5,798 bases of DNA from Candidatus Bathyarchaeota archaeon (GTDB lineage: Archaea > Thermoproteota > Bathyarchaeia > Bathyarchaeales > UBA233), in assembly GCA_004376975.1 (NCBI GenBank), contig SOJA01000184.1, positions 1 through 5,798 on the forward strand, read 5' to 3'. The notes under the pieces were generated by a model that saw only the letters and a list, made by a program, of their open reading frames with translations, made no database searches and was not told where the DNA came from. A program made the position numbers and the translations under genes. This document shows, piece after piece, positions 1-5,052 of the stretch. Position 1 is the first letter of the stretch. Every line of letters starts with the position of its first letter.

Positions 1-49
1 ATACGTAAATTCTAAAAGGGCTTAGCGCTTCTTATATTTCGGGATAACC
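1..49 (+). promoter_or_regulatory. Upstream region of the three-gene run
   Basis: This short AT-rich leader ends at the TTG at 50. The TATA-like TTATATTT at 32-39 is too close to serve that start, because transcription would begin around 58. An AT-rich stretch at 5-18 is better placed and would give a leader of about 15 nt or less. Neither is strong, and the true promoter may lie outside the window. Confidence 0.3.
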
Positions 50-532
50 TTGCCAAGTAAAACCGCAAAAAGAACATCAAAGGGAAAATTCACTTTTCGA
101 GTAAAAACCGGCGACCATGAAGTAGAAATCACTGGAAATCACGGAGAAGTCCTGAAGACAATCAAAGAATTACCAAGCTTAATGACCGACATTTACAAAG
201 CATTTGAAGTGTCTAAACCTAAAACAACAGCAACACTAACGGTTAAAACAGCAGCTAGGAAAGAAGAAACACCGGTACAGAAGTACCCCAAAATCTCGAG
301 TGCTAAAAGCTGCAGCCAAGCCTTATTGAATGCTCTCGAAACCGACTGGGGAAAATGGCGCCCCCGCACCATCACTGAATTAAAAAAGGCTTTGAAGGCC
401 AATAAACTGCGTTATCCAGAACGCACTCTAACAGGAGTTTTATCGAGGCTTGTGAAGAAAGGGCAGGTTAAGCGTTGGAAGACTGACGCTGGCTACGTCT
501 ACATCCTTGCAGAAGAAGAAGCTTTAACTTGA
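50..532 (+). CDS. Small beta-hairpin plus winged-helix protein, first of a three-gene run
   Basis: The protein has 160 residues, and I do not recognise it as a named family. Residues about 12-50 form two short beta-like strands (KFTFRVKT, HEVEIT) and an amphipathic helix. A Lys/Thr-rich linker spans about 52-80. Residues about 86-153 look like a winged helix: helices around SCSQALLNAL, ITELKKAL and ERTLTGVLSRLVKKG, then a wing ending GYVYIL. The C-terminal part aligns by eye with the minus-strand gene at 1810-2205 (shared C..L, PR.I/L.E, RT, LVK.G, Y.Y). The start is TTG at 50. An in-frame TAG lies at 23-25 and the first ATG (residue 45) would delete the N-terminal module. No clear GGTGA precedes it, so the start is less certain than those of its relatives. 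A DNA-binding regulatory or accessory role is inferred from the fold only. Confidence 0.8.
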   Translation: MPSKTAKRTSKGKFTFRVKTGDHEVEITGNHGEVLKTIKELPSLMTDIYKAFEVSKPKTTATLTVKTAARKEETPVQKYPKISSAKSCSQALLNALETDWGKWRPRTITELKKALKANKLRYPERTLTGVLSRLVKKGQVKRWKTDAGYVYILAEEEALT

Positions 533-1020
533 AAGGAGAAGTCAAAACGGCAAAATTGAAGGTGAAAATAACGACATCATTCGGCGAAATCGTTGTTGAA
601 GGTGAAAACCCTGACGAAATCCTTAAAACACTCGAAAACTTTCCTAAAAATTTCATGGAAAAAACCTCAGATCTTGTCTCAACAAAGTTGACATCAACCA
701 CAACAATCCAGCTGAAAGGCGTGATCGAATTCACCACTGAAGGCCCTGTTCTAGTAACCAGTGAGAGACTCACACATTATGAAGCCATAGGCTTAACCCT
801 GTACGCGTCTGAGAAGAAGGAAAACACATCAGCACATGTGAAGAAACTTTTGGAATCAAGCGGGATAAGAAGTATGGTTCCAGCTCGACTAAACGAAATG
901 ACTAAAAGAGGACAGGTTTTTAAGCCAAACCCCAGCAAACCTGAATTTAAGCTGACAGCCCAAGGTGAAAGATGGATTGAAGGTGAGGTTTTGGCTAGGC
1001 TTAGAGGTAAAATGAGTTGA
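529..1020 (+). CDS. Small beta-hairpin plus winged-helix protein, second of the run
   Basis: The protein has 163 residues and no family name that I recognise. The N-terminus repeats the module of its neighbours: strands KLKVKIT and EIVVEGE, then the helix DEILKTLENF (about residues 9-40). A middle segment leads to a strand and helix, VLVTSERLTHYEAIGLTLYA (74-93). The winged-helix core follows at about 97-150, with a recognition-helix candidate at VPARLNEMTKRGQV and a wing ending in FKLTAQG. The segment from 70 to 150 matches the next gene closely by eye (L(V)S/T.(E/R)RLT, ARLNEMTKRG against TRLGELVKRE). The TTG start overlaps the upstream TGA as TTGA, pointing to translational coupling. In-frame TTG at 556 and GTG at 562 are alternative starts, but both would remove part of the N-terminal module. 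The function is unknown; a sequence-specific DNA binder is the best inference. Confidence 0.82.
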   Translation: MKGEVKTAKLKVKITTSFGEIVVEGENPDEILKTLENFPKNFMEKTSDLVSTKLTSTTTIQLKGVIEFTTEGPVLVTSERLTHYEAIGLTLYASEKKENTSAHVKKLLESSGIRSMVPARLNEMTKRGQVFKPNPSKPEFKLTAQGERWIEGEVLARLRGKMS

Positions 1021-1532
1021 CGGGTGAAGAAAACGAAATCACCGTTCAAATAAAGTATAAAGATGTTGAAAAAACCTTTTCCGGCCTCGTTAATGATGTT
1101 TGGATAAGTATAAACAAATTTTTCAGCGAGTTCATTCCAACTTTTGAAATTGCAAGGAAAATGATCTTAACAGTTGATTTGCAGAACCTCATTAAGAAGT
1201 GTGAAAAAGTGATTGCGTTGACAGAGGAAGGCACACACCTGCTAGTTTCGAGGGATAGGTTAACGGATAACGAAACTTTGATCTTACAACTTCTAGCCAA
1301 TTATCTAGGTCACAAATTGGGCACAATGAACAACGATGCCACTTCAAGGGAAGAACTCCAAGCCAAACTGGGAAAAAGCTCAAAAATCACGAGCACACGT
1401 CTAGGTGAACTTGTCAAGAGAGAAATGGTGACGAAAACCAAGGATGGAAAATACAAGATCACAACTTTCGGCATCATCCAAACACAAAAGAATATTCTCC
1501 CAAAAACTACGTCAAAAATTGTGTCCAACTAA
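1017..1532 (+). CDS. Small beta-hairpin plus winged-helix protein, third of the run
   Basis: The protein has 171 residues. The N-terminal module is present but degenerate (EITVQIKY, EKTFSGL, then a helix to about residue 47). Residues 72-155 carry the same second half as the preceding gene: LLVSRDRLTDNETLILQLLA, then a winged helix with TSTRLGELVKREMV and the wing KYKITTFG. The insertion between the two helices is a little longer than in the neighbour. The TTG start overlaps the previous TGA as TTGA. AGAGGT at 1003-1008 lies 8 nt upstream and is a reasonable ribosome binding site, so this start is well supported. The gene ends with TAA at 1530-1532. The divergence of the N-terminal module from the other copies suggests a changed partner or ligand (inference). 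Function not recognised. Confidence 0.82.
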   Translation: MTGEENEITVQIKYKDVEKTFSGLVNDVWISINKFFSEFIPTFEIARKMILTVDLQNLIKKCEKVIALTEEGTHLLVSRDRLTDNETLILQLLANYLGHKLGTMNNDATSREELQAKLGKSSKITSTRLGELVKREMVTKTKDGKYKITTFGIIQTQKNILPKTTSKIVSN

Positions 1533-1742
1533 CCTTCCATCAAGACCTCGAACAATTTTTCCTTTCAGGTGTCCCTTCATTTCAGCTGCTTTTCGAACTG
1601 CAAAATCCACAAAGAACCACGCCCAGAAACTTATGTACACACCTGTAAAAAATATCTATAAAGCTGTCCCAGGGTGTCCGTCAGTCATAACTCTATTGAC
1701 AACTTTGTTTTTCTTGGTTCTGTTTCCAGCTGTACTTGTCAT
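1512..1742 (-). pseudogene. Interrupted small gene-like frame with one hydrophobic segment
   Basis: On the minus strand an ATG at 1742 opens 28 codons that end at TAG (1656-1658). The same frame then runs another 47 codons to TGA at 1512-1514. The second part reads as a plausible protein: a hydrophobic, aromatic stretch (IFFTGVYISFWAWFFVDFAV) followed by a basic tail containing KGKIVRGLDGRLVG. This looks like one membrane helix with a positively charged side. An alternative short gene would start at GTG 1640 and give 42 residues. The frame overlaps the 3' end of the third winged-helix gene by 21 nt, tail to tail. No ribosome binding site is evident. It may be a decaying gene, a genuine tiny membrane protein starting at GTG, or chance. 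TAG readthrough (pyrrolysine) is possible in some archaea but unsupported here. Confidence 0.3.
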
Positions 1743-1751
1743 AGTGACAAG
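1735..1751. repeat. Perfect 7-bp inverted repeat with 3-nt centre
   Basis: The sequence reads CTTGTCA-TAG-TGACAAG. On the minus strand the T6 tract precedes the stem rather than following it, so it is not a classical hairpin-then-T terminator. The stem also covers the ATG of the interrupted minus-strand frame. It could be a protein site, an RNA hairpin or chance. Confidence 0.35.
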
Positions 1752-1752
1752 G

Positions 1753-1758
1753 AAAAAA
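1753..1758 (-). terminator. Candidate T-tract terminator for the minus-strand winged-helix gene
   Basis: A run of six T on the minus strand lies about 50 nt past the stop of the gene at 1810-2205. Archaeal RNA polymerase can terminate at T-rich tracts without a stem. A second T6 follows at 1647-1652. No direct evidence of use. Confidence 0.3.
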
Positions 1759-1809
1759 CTTCCGAAAAGATAGTTCTGATGCGTGTTGATCCAAAGCTCA
1801 TTCTAAGTT

Positions 1810-2205
1810 TTATGGTGGTCTTTTCTGGGCGTATTGGTATCTTCGTGGTTTTCCTTCTCTTGTTAGTATTCCATCTTTAACCAGGTCTATCAGTGCGTGT
1901 GCCACGGCTGTCCGGTCATAGTGGAATCCCTGCCTTGCCATTTCAGTGTGTACTTCGCCTAGGTTTCTTGGTGTTGCAAGCCATCCTTCTTCCCAGAGTT
2001 TTTGGATTAAGCCTTTACAAGTTTCAGCCCTTGGTGGCGGTGTAACTCTCATTATCAGTTGTGTTTCCTTCAGTTTTTTCGTCACTGCTGAGAGGATTTT
2101 ATCAACTGTTGCTTGGAGCTGTTCTTCTTGGCATTCTATTTCGAATTCTAATTCTCCTATTTTCATCTTTATGCGTATTGGTGGTTTTGCTGCTTTTTCT
2201 GTCAA
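1810..2205 (-). CDS. Small beta-hairpin plus winged-helix protein, divergent from nurA
   Basis: The protein has 131 residues and is the shortest of the four family members. Residues 9-24 give two short strands (IRIKMKIG, EFEIEC), followed by the helix EEQLQATVDKILSAVTKKL. A Pro-rich joint (TPPPRAE, about 55-61) leads to a winged helix at about 62-126: TCKGLIQKLWEEGW, LGEVHTEMARQG, RTAVAHALIDLVKDGIL and a basic wing REGKPRRYQY. The C-terminal half aligns by eye with the gene at 50-532. The TTG start is preceded by GGTGA with a 4-nt spacer (2209-2213 on the given strand), which strongly supports it; the first ATG (residue 14) would cut into the first strands. It shares a 93-bp control region with nurA, so it is the best local candidate for a regulator of nurA-herA (inference). 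Confidence 0.85.
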   Translation of the reverse strand: MTEKAAKPPIRIKMKIGELEFEIECQEEQLQATVDKILSAVTKKLKETQLIMRVTPPPRAETCKGLIQKLWEEGWLATPRNLGEVHTEMARQGFHYDRTAVAHALIDLVKDGILTREGKPRRYQYAQKRPP

Positions 2206-2228
2206 TTCCTCACCTATTGTTTATTGAA

Positions 2229-2251
2229 TTGTGCATCTTGTTCATGCACAA
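2229..2251. promoter_or_regulatory. Inverted repeat, candidate operator
   Basis: The arms TTGTGCAT and ATGCACAA are perfect reverse complements of 8 bp, separated by 7 nt. The centres of the arms are 15 bp apart, about one and a half helical turns. It abuts the nurA TATA box on its upstream side, where archaeal BRE elements and activators lie. For the opposite gene it falls between a possible TATA and the start codon, a repressing position. Binding by the adjacent winged-helix protein is inference. Confidence 0.5.
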
Positions 2252-2253
2252 CA

Positions 2254-2261
2254 TTTAAATA
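2254..2261 (+). promoter_or_regulatory. TATA box for nurA
   Basis: TTTAAATA matches the archaeal TATA consensus well. It predicts transcription start near 2280-2286 and a leader of about 15 nt carrying the GGTGA site. The near-palindromic sequence (TATTTAAA on the other strand) could also drive the minus-strand gene, with a start near 2230. Confidence 0.6.
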
Positions 2262-2272
2262 TTTCTCTTCCC

Positions 2273-2284
2273 AACCAACTGGTT
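2273..2284. promoter_or_regulatory. Short dyad at the predicted nurA transcription start
   Basis: AACCA-AC-TGGTT is a perfect 5-bp inverted repeat with a 2-nt centre. It lies between the TATA box and the nurA ribosome binding site, where a bound repressor would block initiation. It is short enough that chance cannot be excluded. Confidence 0.3.
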
Positions 2285-2298
2285 ATTGGTGAATCATC

Positions 2299-3381
2299 TT
2301 GATTGAACAATTAACTATTACAACAACACCGAAATATAATTTTCTACAACCTACCATAGACACATCATTGCCCCAACGTTTCATAGAGCTAAGCATAAAC
2401 TCACTTAAACACGTGCAAGACCAACCCTTTCAATTAAATCAACAATTTTTTCAACAAAACAACAACTTGCAACAACAAATGCATATTACACAAATTGGAT
2501 TACCACCCACACCGTTGGTACCTAGGATGGAAGAAACGGCAGTTGCAGCTGTTGACACTTCCAACATAACAATCGGCGAAACATGTAAAGGTATAGTAAT
2601 AGCAGTTCGAGGAGCAAGCATCCAGAAACAAAAAAGGCGCTACAGATACTTAAGGGTAGGCCCCTTCATCTTTCACATAACGGAAGAAAACAAAAAAGAA
2701 GTCTACAACGCGTTACAGAGAGCACACTTCATCTCTTCACATGAGCACAATCACAATGGCTCACCCAGTCTTCTACAGATGCCGACGCGGGTGGCAAGCC
2801 TTCTTGAAAGATGGCTGCAGACTGTGCTCTCAAAAACGACAAGCAACGGTTTGGTTCTTTTTGATGGTTCATTAACATCGGGAATTGCAGATACCTCAAC
2901 GCAACGCATGAAGGAAACATTAAATAATGCAAGAAAAAGAGGAAACGTAGTTTTAGCATTTTCAAAAATGACTAATCTAAGGTTTAATGGGTACCTCATT
3001 ACGGATGCTCTGCGTGGGTATAAACCGCCTTGTATTCTTGAGATAGCTGGCTTGAAGCCAAAACCTCCAGTTGTATTGTTAGGCGACGTTTACTTGGTCA
3101 AACTGACAAAGGGAAACTATGCCTTTAGGCTTGATATCGACAAGGAAATCTCCGAAGGGCAAAAAATCGAAGCTGTCGAGAAACTTTTGGGCAACGATTT
3201 GTTTTCACAAAGTTACCCTGAAACCCTACGTCTAGCCCACATCTTCTGCACTTTCACAGCAAATGAAGTAATAGCCATGCAACATTTCATCGCACGCAAA
3301 TATGATCTTAAAATCATCAATAGACCAAATATGCACAGGCTCTTGTTCGGACCCTTCGGCAAAGGTGAACACTATTCATGA
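2299..3381 (+). CDS. nurA: NurA-type 5'-3' nuclease, partner of HerA
   Basis: This 360-residue protein is the nuclease half of the HerA-NurA DNA end-resection machine. The NurA domain spans about 82-355. Candidate metal and active-site residues are D86 in AVDTS, E170 in LLERW, D189 in LFDGSL, and Y306 and H314 in SYPETLRLAH. From memory these match the order and type of residues shown to matter in Sulfolobus NurA (Asp, Glu, Asp, Tyr, His), so it should be active. Residues 1-80 precede the domain; 43-60 are strongly Gln/Asn-rich with poly-Q and poly-N clusters, which is unusual for NurA. The TTG start is supported by GGTGA at 2288-2292 with a 6-nt spacer and by the TATA box upstream; a start at Met61 would drop only the low-complexity part and is the main alternative. 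Its TGA overlaps the herA ATG (ATGA), so the two are co-translated. Confidence 0.9.
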   Translation: MIEQLTITTTPKYNFLQPTIDTSLPQRFIELSINSLKHVQDQPFQLNQQFFQQNNNLQQQMHITQIGLPPTPLVPRMEETAVAAVDTSNITIGETCKGIVIAVRGASIQKQKRRYRYLRVGPFIFHITEENKKEVYNALQRAHFISSHEHNHNGSPSLLQMPTRVASLLERWLQTVLSKTTSNGLVLFDGSLTSGIADTSTQRMKETLNNARKRGNVVLAFSKMTNLRFNGYLITDALRGYKPPCILEIAGLKPKPPVVLLGDVYLVKLTKGNYAFRLDIDKEISEGQKIEAVEKLLGNDLFSQSYPETLRLAHIFCTFTANEVIAMQHFIARKYDLKIINRPNMHRLLFGPFGKGEHYS

Positions 3382-4838
3382 AACTCTACAAGAAAGACGG
3401 TAACATCGTACAGATTCTAAGCTTTCCCAACGAAACAGTGGAAAAAGGTGACTATCTAATTATTAAGGATAGCAGCCTTGGAAAGGCATTAATCGTACAA
3501 ACAATTGACGTTCAATTTGCAGATGTTCCAGGCATCCTTGAAGAACTGCTGCGCAGCCTCCCAGACGGAGGAGAACTCATACAAGGTGAAGATTTTGATC
3601 CTTTAGAAATCGCTCCCCACGTCACATACATTCAAGATGCAAGACTTCTCCGATGCAAAATCCGCGCAACAATTGACAATGCACGTCTAAGTCCGAGTAG
3701 TTCATGGCTCCCGTCCCGTGCACAATCAATAATAAAAAAGCTGCCGATTCCAACCTTGCTTAAACTGGCAAAAATTGATGGAAAACTTCCAATAGTGTTA
3801 GGCAACACAAAAGAATCTAGGCCTCTTACAATAGATGCTTCATTCTTGGATGGAAGACTAAACATAATAACTGGAAAGAAGGAAACCGGTAAGTCTCACC
3901 TGTCAAAACTTTTGATGGTTAATTTGATACATTACGGAGCTACTGTAGTTGTCTTTGATCTGAACGGGGAATACATAAGCTTAGGGATGACATCCGATGG
4001 AAAAAGAAATACCTACAGCAACAAGATCCATGTTTTGACGCCTTCTCGAAACTTCAAAGTGGCCCTAAAACAACTGCACTTGCATGTTTTGTTAAACATT
4101 CTTATTCACGCACTACATCTGCCTGGTACATCTGCTCGCGAGTTCAGGCGCATTTGGCGATCCCTAAAAGAAAGAGGCACCCTTAATCTACACGAATTAG
4201 GTGAAGTCATACGCAACTGGAGTTGCAACAATTTTGTCCGAGATGCCCTTTTCTCGCGTTACTACACCTTACTCAATTCTGGTTTTTTCACTGACAACAT
4301 CGCCGAAGCCATGATTCTTGAAGAAAGCCTGTTTAAGGCCAAGAAGGAAGGCGGTGTCATCGTAATAAACTTGCGAAATACTTCGTCGATTGATCGTCAA
4401 ATAGTTGTTGAATATTTGCTTGGGAACCTTGTTGAATTATTGAGAAGCTGGAAGCTCAAGGCTGTTTTTCTCTTTGCCGAGGAAGCTCATCTTTACTTAC
4501 GCGAAACTTATTGGGACGACATTGTAACACGCATGCGTCATCTTGGAATATTCACAACTTTCGTTACAAACCAGCCCAACACAATTCGTGAAAACATATA
4601 CCGCCAAGCAGACAACATATTTCTCTTAAACTTCACAAACGAACATGATTTGGAAGCTGTTTCACGTGCAGCCAGAGTGGATGCTGAAACAGTTAAATCC
4701 ATTGCTAAAGACTTGCCTCCACATCACTGTCTAGTGCTTGGAAAAGTTGTTAAAGACTTCCCAATAGTTGTCAAGGTTAGAGCGTTAGATATTAAGACTA
4801 TGGGAGAAACAAGGCTATTCTTCAAAGACATGAACTAA
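3378..4838 (+). CDS. herA: HerA-type hexameric DNA translocase ATPase
   Basis: This 486-residue protein belongs to the HerA/FtsK ATPase family, which pumps duplex DNA into NurA. An N-terminal HAS-barrel-like beta domain occupies about 1-95 (GDYLIIK, GKALIVQTIDV). The ATPase core follows: Walker A GKKETGKS at 166-173, the HerA-typical VFDLNGEY at 192-199, Walker B KAVFLFAEEAH at 361-371 with acidic residues 368-369, the R..HLG segment at 385-390, the sensor-like TNQPNTI at 397-403, and the arginine-finger candidate R409 before ADNIFLLN. The C-terminal part (DLPPHHCLVLG and after) is also typical. The usual HerA forms are HGEY and SQRPS, so the LNGEY and NQPN versions mark a divergent branch. 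ATG at 3378 is preceded by GGTGA at 3364-3368 and overlaps the nurA stop. No mre11 or rad50 lies nearby. A defence or plasmid-borne HerA is an alternative, but the NurA partner favours DNA repair. Confidence 0.92.
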   Translation: MKLYKKDGNIVQILSFPNETVEKGDYLIIKDSSLGKALIVQTIDVQFADVPGILEELLRSLPDGGELIQGEDFDPLEIAPHVTYIQDARLLRCKIRATIDNARLSPSSSWLPSRAQSIIKKLPIPTLLKLAKIDGKLPIVLGNTKESRPLTIDASFLDGRLNIITGKKETGKSHLSKLLMVNLIHYGATVVVFDLNGEYISLGMTSDGKRNTYSNKIHVLTPSRNFKVALKQLHLHVLLNILIHALHLPGTSAREFRRIWRSLKERGTLNLHELGEVIRNWSCNNFVRDALFSRYYTLLNSGFFTDNIAEAMILEESLFKAKKEGGVIVINLRNTSSIDRQIVVEYLLGNLVELLRSWKLKAVFLFAEEAHLYLRETYWDDIVTRMRHLGIFTTFVTNQPNTIRENIYRQADNIFLLNFTNEHDLEAVSRAARVDAETVKSIAKDLPPHHCLVLGKVVKDFPIVVKVRALDIKTMGETRLFFKDMN

Positions 4839-5052
4839 GCTTCTCCAGTTTCTGTCTGTTCTTTTGGAAGAATTCTCTGAAACTCCTCGTTAGATCATAG
4901 TTTTCCACTTCGTCTAATATGACCCACCTTAATTCTGCAGCGTCATCCGCAGCATTGAGAGTTCCACCTTTAAGGTCCATCGAGTAATCAATTATGACAA
5001 AATGATATTTTATACGGCCATCTCTATTCGCGCGCGCACATTTAGAAAACAT
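4822..5052 (-). pseudogene. Nudix hydrolase, 5'-truncated remnant without Nudix box
   Basis: The 76-residue frame reads as the C-terminal half of a Nudix hydrolase of the ADP-ribose pyrophosphatase/MutT type. It has DGRIKYHFVIIDY, the DDAAELRWVILDEVENYDLT segment that closes the fold, and a final helix. The Nudix box (GX5EX7REUXEEXGU), which binds metal and the pyrophosphate, should lie about 20-40 residues upstream and is absent. The frame upstream of its ATG stays open for only about ten codons, inside pyrH, and shows no such motif. It cannot hydrolyse nucleoside diphosphates on its own. Its ATG shares one base with the pyrH stop (TAATG), so it may still be translated by coupling. It overlaps the herA 3' end by 17 nt, tail to tail. 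The likeliest explanation is a deletion that joined pyrH to the tail of a Nudix gene; a repurposed small protein is less likely. Confidence 0.7.
4841..4867 (+). terminator. Pyrimidine-rich tract after herA
   Basis: A T/C-rich stretch starts directly after the herA stop and contains TTTC, GTTC and CTTTTG. It could end nurA-herA transcription in the archaeal T-tract manner, though no long T run or stem is present. It lies inside the opposing Nudix fragment. Confidence 0.25.

Larger units (their letters stand above)
1533..1809. other. Convergent intergenic gap with T-tracts and a small dyad
   Basis: The 277 bases lie between two convergent genes, long for such a gap in a compact archaeal genome. 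On the plus strand, T5 runs at 1556-1560 and 1708-1712 could end transcription of the three-gene run. On the minus strand, T6 runs (A6 at 1753-1758 and 1647-1652 on the given strand) could end transcription of the opposite gene. A perfect dyad lies at 1735-1751, and an interrupted minus-strand reading frame occupies 1512-1742. Both have separate entries. I see no RNA gene here. Confidence 0.5.
2206..2298. promoter_or_regulatory. Divergent control region of the winged-helix gene and nurA
   Basis: The 93 bases separate two TTG-started genes transcribed away from each other. Both have a GGTGA ribosome binding site (2209-2213 for the minus gene, 2288-2292 for nurA). In between lie a TATA box at 2254-2261, a long inverted repeat at 2229-2251 and a short dyad at 2273-2284. 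This density of symmetrical elements is typical of a regulated promoter. Confidence 0.7.

Noticed and set aside
2..7. TACGTA at the left edge, also found at 5778-5783 before pyrH
   Set aside because: It is a 6-bp palindrome in two places with no shared flanks, so easily chance. It is not evidence for a repeat or for element boundaries.
1444..1773. Plus-strand open frame of 109 codons with a hydrophobic C-terminus
   Set aside because: It starts inside the third winged-helix gene in another frame, has no ribosome binding site and has a biased composition. The hydrophobic tail comes from the T-rich gap.
1674..1880. Plus-strand open frame of 68 codons rich in Val, Leu and Phe
   Set aside because: It runs antisense over the 3' end of the gene at 1810-2205, and the hydrophobicity is what a reversed Lys/Glu-rich gene gives.
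1946..2258. Plus-strand frames with apparent membrane segments opposite the fourth winged-helix gene
   Set aside because: They are antisense shadows. The minus-strand gene has a GGTGA-TTG start and clear paralogues.
2431..2480. CAA-rich repetitive stretch that might be a tandem repeat or noncoding
   Set aside because: It lies in frame within nurA downstream of a well-formed start and encodes the Gln/Asn-rich segment. The units are irregular, so it is low-complexity coding sequence.
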